Assembly (NCBI RefSeq): GCF_030372275.1
Contig: NZ_JAUDDJ010000002.1
Reading direction: 5' to 3' (one strand)
Length of the DNA stretch: 64,000 bases
Source: Lawsonibacter sp900766145
Lineage (GTDB): Bacteria; Bacillota; Clostridia; Oscillospirales; Oscillospiraceae
Positions 26,105 through 34,183 of this stretch are shown here, piece after piece; position 1 is the first letter of the stretch, and the number at the start of each line of letters is the position of its first letter. The notes under the pieces were generated by a model. That model saw nothing but the letters and a program-made list of their open reading frames with translations. It had not been told where the DNA came from and searched no databases. Both the position numbers and the translations under genes were made by a program.

Positions 26105-27109
26105 ATGGAAGAAACCAAAAAGAAAGTTATGCTCTCGGGCATCCAGCCCAGCGGCGACCTGCACCTGGGCAACTATCTGGGCGCTATCAAAAACTGGGGC
26201 GCTCGGGCCGAAGAGTTTGACTGCTATTATTTTATGGCCGATATGCACACCATCACGGTACGGCAGACCCCCGCTGACCTGCGTCGGCGCACCCTCACCC
26301 AGCTGGCCCAGTACATTGCCTGCGGCCTGGACCCTGAGAAGAACACCCTGTTCATCCAGTCCCACATTCCCGCCCACGCCGAGCTGGGCTGGGTGCTCAA
26401 CTGTTACACCATGTTTGGTGAGCTCAGCCGTATGACTCAGTTTAAGGATAAGTCGGCCAAGCACGCCGACAACATCAACGGCGGTCTCTTCACCTACCCC
26501 GCCCTCATGGCCGCCGACATCCTGCTCTACCAGCCTGATTTTGTCCCCGTGGGCAACGACCAGAAGCAGCACGTGGAGCTCACCCGCAACGTGGCCCAGC
26601 GCTTCAACAACATCTACGGCGACGTGTTTAAGGTGCCCGAGCCCTACATTCCCAAGACCGGCGCCCGGATCATGTCCCTCAACGCCCCCGACAGCAAGAT
26701 GAGCAAGTCCATCCCCGAGGGCTGCGTCTTCCTCATGGAGAAGCCGGAGGACATCCAGCGCAAGTTCAAGCGGGCCATCACCGACAGCGACACCGAGCGC
26801 TGCGTCCGCTTCGACCCCGAGAACAAGCCCGGCGTGTCCAACCTGATGAGCATCTACTCCGCAGTGACTGGCAAGACCATGGAGGAAATCGAGGCCGAGT
26901 TTGATGGCCAGGGCTACGGTGCCTTCAAGCCCGCCGTGGGCGAGGCGGTCATCGAGTGCCTGCGTCCCATCCGTGAGGAGACCGAGCGCATCCTCAAGGA
27001 CAAGGCCTACCTGGAGAGTGTATACAAGGCCGGTGCGGAAAAGGCCTCCTATGTGGCCAACAAAACCCTGCGCAAGGTCTATAAGAAGGTAGGCTTTGTA
27101 GCTAAATAA
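26105..27109 (+). CDS. trpS: Tryptophanyl-tRNA synthetase
   Basis: A class I aminoacyl-tRNA synthetase of 334 residues that charges tRNA-Trp. The HIGH-type motif is PSGDLHLGNYLGAI and the KMSKS motif is SKMSKSIP. The chosen ATG at 26105 begins MEETKKKVMLSG, the usual N-terminus; its ribosome site is weak (AAAGG at 12 bases). It is divergent from gltX. In-frame methionines further upstream overlap the promoter and are rejected. Confidence 0.96.
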   Translation: MEETKKKVMLSGIQPSGDLHLGNYLGAIKNWGARAEEFDCYYFMADMHTITVRQTPADLRRRTLTQLAQYIACGLDPEKNTLFIQSHIPAHAELGWVLNCYTMFGELSRMTQFKDKSAKHADNINGGLFTYPALMAADILLYQPDFVPVGNDQKQHVELTRNVAQRFNNIYGDVFKVPEPYIPKTGARIMSLNAPDSKMSKSIPEGCVFLMEKPEDIQRKFKRAITDSDTERCVRFDPENKPGVSNLMSIYSAVTGKTMEEIEAEFDGQGYGAFKPAVGEAVIECLRPIREETERILKDKAYLESVYKAGAEKASYVANKTLRKVYKKVGFVAK

Positions 27110-27254
27110 CCTCTCTTTTTTAAGCATTCTCCTTGAAAATAATTGCCTCTGGAAATTCTATATCCTTCCAGTTGTGTGCAGAAGGGAAGCAAAGCTTCCC
27201 ACAAAGTTCTTTGCCAAGCTTTCTTTCAAGAAAGCGGAAAAGAGGTATTCCTTT

Positions 27255-28424
27255 ATGCCTGTTCAAGTCTCTGTTCTGGGGGCGGTGGCGGCGGCCTTGC
27301 TGGTGGCCGCCATCGTAGCGTTTATCACCACCCCGGTGGTACGCTCCCTGGCCTTCAAGATCGGTGCGGTGGACGTGCCCAAGGACAACCGCCGCATGCA
27401 CAACCACCCCATCCCCCGCATGGGTGGCCTGGCCATCTTTTTTGGCTTTATCCTCAGCGCCCTGATTTTCGTCCCCCTGTCCACCCCGGTGCGGGGCATG
27501 CTGCTGGGCGGCGTGATCATTGTGATCCTGGGCATCTTTGACGATATCTATGCCCTGCCTGCCCTGCCTAAGTTTTTCATTCAGATCGCCGCCGCTCTGG
27601 TGGCGGTGCTCATGGGCAACCAGATCGACATTCTCTCCAACCCCAATATCTTCAGCAGCAACCCCTATTGGGAGCTGGGCATCTGGTCTATCCCCATCTC
27701 CGTTTTCTGGATTGTGGGCATCACCAACGCGGTAAACCTCATTGACGGCCTGGACGGTCTGGCCTGCGGCGTATCCACCATCAGCTCCATGACCATGCTG
27801 GTCATTGCCCTTACGGTGGCCGAACCCGACACCGCCCTGCTTATGGCCGCCCTGGCCGGAGCCTGCATCGGCTTCTTGCCCTACAACCTCAACCCCGCCA
27901 AGATCTTTATGGGGGACACCGGCTCCACTTTCCTGGGCTTCATTCTGGCCACTGTCTCCATTGATGGCCTGTTCAAGTCCTACGCCATTATTTCCTTCGC
28001 GGTCCCCTTCCTTATGTTGGGCCTGCCCATCTTTGACACCTGCTTTGCCATCCTGCGCCGGGTGTCCCACGGCCAGAGCCCCATGGCCCCCGACCGTGGC
28101 CACATCCACCACCGGCTCATTGACATGGGCTTCTCCCAGAAGCAGGCGGTGGCTGTGCTGTATATCATCAGCGCCATTCTGGGCCTGAGCGCCGTGGTGC
28201 TCACCACCACCAACGTGCTCAAGGCCATGCTGTTCCTGCTGGCCCTGTGCGTGGCCGGCGGTGTGGCTGCCAAGCTCTATCTGGACCGGGTAAACGGACA
28301 CACCCAGTCCGATCCCCCCTCCCAGGGGCGCACCGGGGCCCGGCCCCGCAAGCTGCACCAGCCCCCCTCTGACGTGGCTGGCAACGACTACTTTTTTGGT
28401 GAAGAGGAGCGTTCTGACAAATGA
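27255..28424 (+). CDS. MraY/WecA-family polyprenyl-phosphate GlcNAc-1-phosphate transferase (TagO/WecA-like)
   Basis: An integral membrane enzyme of 389 residues with about 11 hydrophobic segments. It should transfer GlcNAc-1-phosphate (or a related sugar phosphate) from UDP to undecaprenyl phosphate, starting synthesis of teichoic acid or another secondary wall polymer. Family motifs: MHNHPIPRMGGLAI, the Asp pair in LGIFDDIYALP, NAVNLIDGLDGLA and the cytoplasmic FMGDTGS and RGHIHHRL segments. The ATG at 27255 has AAAGAGGT at 8 bases. It is coupled to the UDP-GlcNAc epimerase gene by ATGA. The 145-bp gap after trpS holds two small hairpins (about 27183-27199 and 27219-27236). Confidence 0.93.
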   Translation: MPVQVSVLGAVAAALLVAAIVAFITTPVVRSLAFKIGAVDVPKDNRRMHNHPIPRMGGLAIFFGFILSALIFVPLSTPVRGMLLGGVIIVILGIFDDIYALPALPKFFIQIAAALVAVLMGNQIDILSNPNIFSSNPYWELGIWSIPISVFWIVGITNAVNLIDGLDGLACGVSTISSMTMLVIALTVAEPDTALLMAALAGACIGFLPYNLNPAKIFMGDTGSTFLGFILATVSIDGLFKSYAIISFAVPFLMLGLPIFDTCFAILRRVSHGQSPMAPDRGHIHHRLIDMGFSQKQAVAVLYIISAILGLSAVVLTTTNVLKAMLFLLALCVAGGVAAKLYLDRVNGHTQSDPPSQGRTGARPRKLHQPPSDVAGNDYFFGEEERSDK

Positions 28425-29572
28425 AACCTGTCACTGTTATGACCATCTTCGGCACCCGGCCTGAGGCTATTAAAATGGCCCCTCTGGCCCTGGAGCTGCA
28501 AAAGCGGTCCAATATCCGGGCTCTGTGCTGCGTGACCGCCCAGCACCGGGAGATGCTGGACAGCGTGCTGGAGATTTTTAAGCTGAAACCCGACTATGAT
28601 CTGAACATCATGCAGCCCCGGCAGACCCTGTCCACTATCACTTCCAAGTGTCTGCTGGGCATGGACGATGTGCTCAACGAGGCCAAGCCCGACCTGGTGC
28701 TGGTCCACGGCGACACCTCCACCACCTTCGCCGGAGCTCTGGCCGCCTTCTACCACCAGATCCCTGTGGGTCACGTGGAGGCGGGCCTACGCACCTACGA
28801 TAAGTGGTCTCCCTTCCCCGAGGAGATGAACCGGAAGATGGTGGGCGCCATTGCCGACCTCCACTTCTGCCCCACTGTGGCCAATGAAAAGAACCTCCAG
28901 CGTGAGAATATCACCCAGGGCGTGTTCCTCACCGGCAACACCGTCATTGACGCTCTCCAGACCACCGTGGTAAAGGATTTCACCTTTGCAGAGGATATTC
29001 TCAACAATCTGGATTATCAAAACCGGAAGGTGATCCTGGTCACCTGCCACCGCCGGGAAAACTACGGCCAGCCCATGACCAACATCATGACGGCCCTGCG
29101 CCGCATTGCCGACGCCTTCCCCGAGGTGGAGCTGGTCTACCCCGTCCACCTCTCCCCCGTGGTCCAGGAGGCCGCCCACAAGTATCTGGACAACCATCCC
29201 CGCATCCACCTCATCGCCCCCCTGGCGGTGGACGAGATGCACAACCTCATGGCCCGCTGCCACCTGGTGATGACCGACTCCGGCGGACTCCAGGAGGAGG
29301 CCCCTGCCCTGGGCAAGCCGGTGCTTGTCCTGCGGAAGGAGACCGAGCGCCCCGAGGCCGTGGAGGCGGGCACCGTCAAGCTGGCCGGCGTGGAGGAAGA
29401 GGTCATCTTCTCCATGGCCAGCGAGCTGCTCACTAACCCCCAGGCCTACCAGGCCATGGCCCACGCGGTCAACCCCTACGGCGACGGCCAGGCCTGCCGC
29501 CGCATCGCCGATGCCATCGAGTGGCACTTCGGCCTGCGCAGCGAGGCTCCCGATCCCTTCACCGGACGCTGA
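28421..29572 (+). CDS. wecB: UDP-N-acetylglucosamine 2-epimerase (non-hydrolysing)
   Basis: A cytoplasmic enzyme of 383 residues that interconverts UDP-GlcNAc and UDP-ManNAc, supplying ManNAc for linkage units of wall polymers. Typical segments: TIFGTRPEAIKMAPL at the N-terminus, LVHGDTSTTFAGALAA, GHVEAGLRT, LVTCHRRENYG and TDSGGLQEEAP. It overlaps the TagO/WecA-like gene by 4 bases, which supports a shared pathway. Confidence 0.97.
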   Translation: MKPVTVMTIFGTRPEAIKMAPLALELQKRSNIRALCCVTAQHREMLDSVLEIFKLKPDYDLNIMQPRQTLSTITSKCLLGMDDVLNEAKPDLVLVHGDTSTTFAGALAAFYHQIPVGHVEAGLRTYDKWSPFPEEMNRKMVGAIADLHFCPTVANEKNLQRENITQGVFLTGNTVIDALQTTVVKDFTFAEDILNNLDYQNRKVILVTCHRRENYGQPMTNIMTALRRIADAFPEVELVYPVHLSPVVQEAAHKYLDNHPRIHLIAPLAVDEMHNLMARCHLVMTDSGGLQEEAPALGKPVLVLRKETERPEAVEAGTVKLAGVEEEVIFSMASELLTNPQAYQAMAHAVNPYGDGQACRRIADAIEWHFGLRSEAPDPFTGR

Positions 29573-29605
29573 GCGCATCCCACAGCAACCTAAGGAGGTG
29601 AGGTC

Positions 29606-30370
29606 TTGGACTCGAAAAACCGGCTGGCCATCGCCATCGCCATCACCTGTCTCATTGTGGTAGCCATGTTTGCCAGCTTTGGCCGCAGCCTGTTTCTGGT
29701 AAATATCCCCTCCGTCTCTCTGGCTCATCTGGACGAGGATACGTCGGACACCGACAGCAGTTCCGCCCAGGGGCAGGACGACCAGTTCTGGCAGGTGGAT
29801 GTCACCCCGGAGACGGTACAGAGCATTGTGGCCTCCCTCTCCCGGCCGGAGAGCTACTACCGGGAGCTGACGGTGGAGACCTACTGGACTGGCGGCTCCC
29901 ACAGCACCTCCGTGCAGTTCTGGCAGGATGATGGCTGGTCCCACACCCGGCAGGTTCTCCCCTCCGGGGCGGTGCGCCACGATATTACCGGCGATGAAAC
30001 GACCTACTACTGGTATGAGGGCTCAGAGAGCTACCGCTCCTTTCCCGCCGACCAGTATTCCGCCGACCTCACCCAGCACATTCCCACCTACGAGGACGTA
30101 CTTGACCTGGATACGGACACCATCGTCCAGACCGGCTATGAGCGCCGGGATGTGTGGCCCTGCGTCTATCTCCAGGTTCAGGTGTCCGACACCGTGGTGG
30201 AGCGCTACTGGATCAGCACCGACACCGGCCTGCTGGTCAGCGCTGAGCGGGAACAGAACGGTCAGCTGGTCTACCGCATGACCGCCTATACTCAGGTGCA
30301 GACTCCCTGTCCCACCACCGCCTCTTTTGCCCTGCCCGACGGGACAGAGCTCCACACGGTACAGTCCTGA
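29606..30370 (+). CDS. Membrane-anchored extracytoplasmic protein of unknown function (254 aa)
   Basis: An N-terminal hydrophobic anchor or uncleaved signal (LAIAIAITCLIVVAMFASFG, residues 7-26) is followed by a Ser/Asp-rich linker and a domain rich in Trp, Tyr and beta strands (VETYWTGGSHSTSVQFW, TTYYWYEGSESYRSF). The overall pattern resembles lipoprotein-sorting/MucB-RseB-like beta folds, but no firm family is claimed. The TTG start is supported by AAGGAGGTGA at 5 bases. It lies 33 bases after wecB and is probably cotranscribed. Confidence 0.7.
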   Translation: MDSKNRLAIAIAITCLIVVAMFASFGRSLFLVNIPSVSLAHLDEDTSDTDSSSAQGQDDQFWQVDVTPETVQSIVASLSRPESYYRELTVETYWTGGSHSTSVQFWQDDGWSHTRQVLPSGAVRHDITGDETTYYWYEGSESYRSFPADQYSADLTQHIPTYEDVLDLDTDTIVQTGYERRDVWPCVYLQVQVSDTVVERYWISTDTGLLVSAEREQNGQLVYRMTAYTQVQTPCPTTASFALPDGTELHTVQS

Positions 30371-30376
30371 ACGCAT

Positions 30377-30411
30377 TGCAGGGGCGGCTTTATGCCGCCC
30401 CTGTCTGTTTA
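30377..30411. terminator. Terminator between convergent genes
   Basis: CAGGGGCGGC-TTTA-TGCCGCCCCTG is followed by TCTGTTTA. It lies between the hypothetical at 29606-30370 and the convergent three-gene operon. Confidence 0.75.
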
Positions 30412-30759
30412 GTTTCCCTTGTCGTCTCCCAGCCCCATGAGCAGGGTAAGACCCAGGGCGATGATCATTTCCAGGTCATCTCCCTCTTTGAGCAGAAGCA
30501 GAAGGATGAGAAACAACAGCAGATCGCCGCTGTCCAGCTTCTCCAAACCCAGTGAGGAAATGAGGCTCTTCAGACTGCTGGAAACCCCCTCCGGCAAACC
30601 GGGCGGGGGCTGGCTGGGGCGGGAGCGTCCCTGAGGCCGTGGCCCCTCCCGGTGCTCCTTCCCTTCCGGGCGCTCCGGCTCTCTAAAACGGCGGGGCTCA
30701 TCGTCGTCCATGGTCACCCGGGTATAAACCGCCCCATCCGGGATATAACGGTTATACAA
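30409..30759 (-). CDS. Small acidic/proline-rich protein with hydrophobic C-terminal region (116 aa)
   Basis: No family was recognised. The N-terminal half is charged and Pro-rich (PERPEGKEHREGPRPQGR). The C-terminal half holds SLKSLISSLGLEKLDSGDLLLFLILLLLLKEGDD, whose LLLFLILLLLL core could be membrane associated (only short landmarks given: DSGDLLLFLILLLLL). A TTG start with GGGGGAGG at 6 bases fits best. It overlaps the upstream gene by 8 bases and is the last gene of a three-gene operon behind a sigma-K-like promoter. Confidence 0.7.
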   Translation of the reverse strand: MYNRYIPDGAVYTRVTMDDDEPRRFREPERPEGKEHREGPRPQGRSRPSQPPPGLPEGVSSSLKSLISSLGLEKLDSGDLLLFLILLLLLKEGDDLEMIIALGLTLLMGLGDDKGN

Positions 30760-31150
30760 GTGTGTCCTCCCCCTTCCCTCCCAGCGACCCCAGGGCCACC
30801 CGGAGCAAGCGGGACATCTTGGCGATCTGGACCGCTTTGTCCAGCCGGGAACGGCGTTCCTCCCGCAGGTAGGGGCGCAGGGCCTGGAGCAGGGCGGTGT
30901 TTTGGCCGTCGTCCTGCTGATACTCCTGGAGCAGGCGCATGCCAAGCTGCATCATCTTGGGGTCCAGGTTCCCCATAAGCTGGGACAGGTCGGAGGGCGC
31001 GTCCTCGGCAGGTTCGGGCCTCTCGTGGTCCTCCCCCTCCTCCTGAGAGGAAGCGGACTGCTTGCCCAGGGACTGGGCCAGGGCCATAATCTGGCCCATG
31101 GCCTGCTGGTCCCCCAGGATGCTGTTCAGCTTATCTTCAAACTCACCCAC
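30752..31150 (-). CDS. Small helical protein of unknown function (132 aa)
   Basis: A soluble, helical protein beginning (GTG)GEFEDKLNSILGDQQAMGQI, with a linker rich in Glu and Ser and a C-terminal helical part (LLQALRPYLREERRSRLDKA). No family was recognised. The GTG at 31150 is preceded by GGGGAG; an in-frame ATG at 31174 lacks a ribosome site. It is the middle gene of the operon 31442-30409. The first gene, also small, has similar repeated Gln/Met-rich helices. Confidence 0.7.
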   Translation of the reverse strand: MGEFEDKLNSILGDQQAMGQIMALAQSLGKQSASSQEEGEDHERPEPAEDAPSDLSQLMGNLDPKMMQLGMRLLQEYQQDDGQNTALLQALRPYLREERRSRLDKAVQIAKMSRLLRVALGSLGGKGEDTLV

Positions 31151-31178
31151 GTCGCTCCCCCCTTCCCCGCGCATTTTC

Positions 31179-31442
31179 TTAGGTCAGCCCGGACTCCTTG
31201 GCCTGGCGGCTGATCCGCTCCACCAGCCGGGCCCCCTCCGGGGTGCTCATAAGCTGGTTCATCATCTCCATCAGTTGGCTGGCATCCCCTTTGGCCGCGG
31301 CCTGGGCCGCCTGCTGCACCCCGCCCTTGGAGCGCAGCATGGCCACCAGCTGCTGGGCGTCTCCAGAGCCGGCCAGCCGGCGGATCGCCTCTCCGCTCTC
31401 GCCACGGAGCAACGACTCTTGATTTTTATTTTGACGCTGCAT
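31179..31442 (-). CDS. Small helical Gln/Met/Ala-rich protein (87 aa)
   Basis: A protein of 87 residues beginning MQRQNKNQESLLRG, without signal peptide or membrane segment. It contains DAQQLVAMLRSKGGVQQAAQ and DASQLMEMMNQLMSTPEGAR, which look like two related helical units. AAAGGAGGA lies 8 bases before the ATG. It is the first gene of a three-gene operon of unknown function. A promoter matching the sigma-K consensus suggests a role in the sporulating mother cell. Confidence 0.75.
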   Translation of the reverse strand: MQRQNKNQESLLRGESGEAIRRLAGSGDAQQLVAMLRSKGGVQQAAQAAAKGDASQLMEMMNQLMSTPEGARLVERISRQAKESGLT

Positions 31443-31471
31443 ACCCGATTCCTCCTTTTCTCACTTCGGTT

Positions 31472-31500
31472 TAGTATATGCGGCGCGACAGGTAAGGTGA
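31472..31500 (-). promoter_or_regulatory. Sigma-K-like promoter for the three small-protein genes
   Basis: On the minus strand: TCACC, 15 bases, CATATACTA. This is AC-N16-CATAnnnTA, the published consensus for sporulation sigma-K. It lies about 30 bases before the ATG at 31442. The same bases include the ribosome site of the divergent phosphodiesterase gene. Confidence 0.55.
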
Positions 31501-31505
31501 CAACT

Positions 31506-31964
31506 TTGAAAATCCTTGTTTTTTCCGACTCCCATCGCTCCCGTGCCGACATGCTCCAGGCCATTGAGGAGCAGCAGCCTGACCAGGTCATCCACCTGGG
31601 CGACCTCATTACTGACGCAGAGGAGCTGACCTACGTCTATCCCCGCCTGCCCATCTGCATGGTGCCGGGCAACTGCGACGGCTGGACCACCGAGCCCGCC
31701 AAGAAGCTGATCACCCTCCAGGGCAAAACCATTCTCCTCTCCCACGGCCACCTGTGGCGGGTAAAGGGGAGCTATGACGCCGCCATCGCCGACGCCCACA
31801 AGGCCGGGGCGGATATTCTCCTCTTCGGTCACACCCACCGGGCCTACTGCCAGCGGTTGGAGGACGGGCTGTGGGTGATGAACCCGGGGACCAGCCGCAG
31901 CAGCTACGGCACCATCCTCATTGAGGGCGGGGAAATCCAGTGCTCCCTGACCCGGCTGATCTGA
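31506..31964 (+). CDS. YfcE-family metallophosphoesterase
   Basis: A small phosphodiesterase of 152 residues with the calcineurin-like metal motifs: FSDSHRS (Asp and His), HLGDLI, GNCDG, LSHGHLW and FGHTHRAYC. It is a cytoplasmic phosphodiesterase of the MJ0936/YfcE type; the physiological substrate is unknown. The TTG at 31506 is preceded by AAGGTGA at 5 bases. It is followed after 33 bases by cardiolipin synthase on the same strand. Confidence 0.9.
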   Translation: MKILVFSDSHRSRADMLQAIEEQQPDQVIHLGDLITDAEELTYVYPRLPICMVPGNCDGWTTEPAKKLITLQGKTILLSHGHLWRVKGSYDAAIADAHKAGADILLFGHTHRAYCQRLEDGLWVMNPGTSRSSYGTILIEGGEIQCSLTRLI

Positions 31965-31997
31965 CGTGTCCTGCAACGGAACGGAGGTGATCTGGCC

Positions 31998-33524
31998 TTG
32001 AAAAAAGTGCTGTATATCCTGTTTCACCGCTCGGTGGTGGTGGGGATGTCCCTGTTGGCCCAGGTGGTCACCCTCATTGTGATGGTCATGTTTTTCTCCG
32101 GCCACACCCAGGGGTTTTATTGGTGCTGCATCGCTCTGAGCGTGGTGGCCGCCATGCTGATTTTGGGCAGCAGCATCGACCCAGCCTACAAGATCGCCTG
32201 GCTGCTGCTGGTGCTGCCCTTCCCGGTGTTCGGCGGCATCTTCTATCTGCTGGTGGGCGGCGGACGCATCCCCAAGCGCATTACCCGGCGCATGAAGCGC
32301 ATCGCGGAACAGTCGGAGGAAAACTTAAAAGGGGATTTTAAGGCCGACGATTTGCTCCCTCTGGGAGAGGACGCCGCCAGCCAGGCCCGCTACCTGGAAA
32401 ACTACGCCAACGCCCCCGCCTACACCAACACAGAGACCGAGTATTTTTCCCTGGGCGATCTGGCCTTTCCCCGAATGCTGGAGGAGCTGAAAAAGGCCAA
32501 GCACTATATTTTTCTGGAATACTTTATCATTCAGCCCGGACAGTTCTGGGACAGCGTGCTGGACATTTTGGAGGAGAAAGCCGCCCAGGGGGTGGAGGTG
32601 CGCCTCATCTACGACGACATGGGCTGTATGTTCACCCTTCCCCGAGACTACAACGAGCAGATGGCCGCCCGTGGCATCCAGTGCCGGGTCTTTAACCGCT
32701 TTGTGCCGGTCATGTCCCTGCGCCTCAACAACCGGGACCACCGCAAGCTGATGATCATTGACGGCCAGGTAGGCTTTACCGGAGGCATCAATCTGGCCGA
32801 CGAGTATATCAACCAGCACGAGCGCTTCGGCCACTGGAAGGACAGCGTCATCCTGCTGGAGGGAGACGCAGTGTGGTCCATGACGGTGATGTTCCTGTCC
32901 ATGTGGGACCACTGCTGCGGCTGGGAGGAGGAATTTGACCGCTTCCGGCCCGCCCCCACCCCCGCCCGGCCCTGGACGGGCTACGTCCAGCCCTACACCG
33001 ACACCCCTCTGGACCAGGAGCCGGTGGGCCAGTCGGTGTACCTCAATATGATCGCCAAGGCCCGGAAGTATATCTATATCACCACCCCCTATCTGGTCAT
33101 CGACGTAGCCACCAACACCGCCCTCTGTAACGCCGCCAAGTCGGGCGTGGACGTGCGTATCATCACCCCCCACATACCCGACAAGCGCTACGTCTTTGAG
33201 GTCACCCGGGCCCACTATCCCCCGCTGCTGAAGGCGGGGGTAAAGATCTACGAGTACACCCCCGGCTTCATCCACGCCAAAAACTTTGTGGTGGATGATC
33301 GCTTTGCTGTGGTGGGCACGGTTAATCTGGACTACCGCAGCCTGTTCCTCCACTTTGAGGACGGCGTGTGGCTGTGTGAGGCCCCCTGCATCCACGACAT
33401 CCGCGCCGACTTTGAGGCCACCTTGAAGGTGTGCGAGCGCATCTCCCTGCGCAAGCACCGCCGTCTTAACCCTCTGGTGCAGCTTTACCGCAACATTCTG
33501 CGGGTATTTGCCCCCCTGATGTAA
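31998..33524 (+). CDS. cls: Cardiolipin synthase
   Basis: A phospholipase D superfamily membrane enzyme of 508 residues that makes cardiolipin from two phosphatidylglycerols. Two to three N-terminal transmembrane helices (about residues 7-30 and 38-80, PLDc_N) precede two HKD motifs: HRKLMIIDGQVGFTGG near residue 250 and HAKNFVVDDRFAVVGTVNLD near residue 425. The TTG start is supported by GGAGGTGAT. A terminator follows the stop. Confidence 0.95.
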   Translation: MKKVLYILFHRSVVVGMSLLAQVVTLIVMVMFFSGHTQGFYWCCIALSVVAAMLILGSSIDPAYKIAWLLLVLPFPVFGGIFYLLVGGGRIPKRITRRMKRIAEQSEENLKGDFKADDLLPLGEDAASQARYLENYANAPAYTNTETEYFSLGDLAFPRMLEELKKAKHYIFLEYFIIQPGQFWDSVLDILEEKAAQGVEVRLIYDDMGCMFTLPRDYNEQMAARGIQCRVFNRFVPVMSLRLNNRDHRKLMIIDGQVGFTGGINLADEYINQHERFGHWKDSVILLEGDAVWSMTVMFLSMWDHCCGWEEEFDRFRPAPTPARPWTGYVQPYTDTPLDQEPVGQSVYLNMIAKARKYIYITTPYLVIDVATNTALCNAAKSGVDVRIITPHIPDKRYVFEVTRAHYPPLLKAGVKIYEYTPGFIHAKNFVVDDRFAVVGTVNLDYRSLFLHFEDGVWLCEAPCIHDIRADFEATLKVCERISLRKHRRLNPLVQLYRNILRVFAPLM

Positions 33525-33525
33525 C

Positions 33526-33577
33526 AAAAAGCGCGGGACACAGAAGGTATCTCTTCTGTGTCCCGCGTTTCTTTTAT
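33526..33577. terminator. Bidirectional terminator between cls and rnmV
   Basis: GCGGGACACAGAAG pairs with CTTCTGTGTCCCGC across 6 bases. A-rich sequence precedes and T-rich sequence follows. Confidence 0.88.
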
Positions 33578-34173
33578 GTTTCCTCCAGCCCCAGCAGGTC
33601 CAGAGCCTCCTGGGCCGTATAGCAGGTGTTGAGCACCTCCAGCAGGGCGTTGGCGCTCATATGCTCAGGCAGGGAGAGCTTTTTCAGCAGCTCCTGCCGC
33701 CGCTGGGCGCTGTCCGGCCGCCCGGTGAGTCCCGCCACAAACAGGTCTCCCTTGGTAAGGGCGGCCCCCCCCTTCTCGGGGCCTTCTCCTGTCCGAAAGG
33801 TGGCTCCCGCCCGGCGCAGCACCTCCTCCAGCACCTGGGGAGGCATTCCCTCCACCCCCAGCTTGCCCTCCTTGCCCGCCTTGCGCTTGCGGCGCTCCTT
33901 GCCGTAGACGTCGGGGATATAGGCGTGCTTGAGGTATTTTGCCGGGATGGCCGCCTTGATGCGGTTGCGGATGACAAAGCCCGCCCCGTCCGAGTCGGTG
34001 AGGACGATGAGGCCCCGCTTCTCCGCCGCCTTGCGCAGCAGCGCCATCCGCTCCGGGTCCTTAAAGATGCCAAAGCCTCTTGTCTCAATGATAAGGGTAT
34101 CCACCACCTGGGAGAGGGTGTTCTTGTCGTAGCGGCCCTCCACGGCGATGACCTCCTGTATTTTTATGTGCAT
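33574..34173 (-). CDS. rnmV: Ribonuclease M5
   Basis: A TOPRIM-domain nuclease of 199 residues that matures the 5S rRNA precursor. The TOPRIM glutamate is in AVEGRYDK at the N-terminus and the acidic pair is in VLTDSDGAGF, followed by HAYIPDVYGK. The C-terminal domain carries the lysine-rich segment. The ATG at 34173 is preceded by GAGGTG at 6 bases. It starts just after the holA stop, so it closes the comEC-holA-rnmV run. Confidence 0.94.
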   Translation of the reverse strand: MHIKIQEVIAVEGRYDKNTLSQVVDTLIIETRGFGIFKDPERMALLRKAAEKRGLIVLTDSDGAGFVIRNRIKAAIPAKYLKHAYIPDVYGKERRKRKAGKEGKLGVEGMPPQVLEEVLRRAGATFRTGEGPEKGGAALTKGDLFVAGLTGRPDSAQRRQELLKKLSLPEHMSANALLEVLNTCYTAQEALDLLGLEET

Positions 34174-34183
34174 GGCCGCCACC

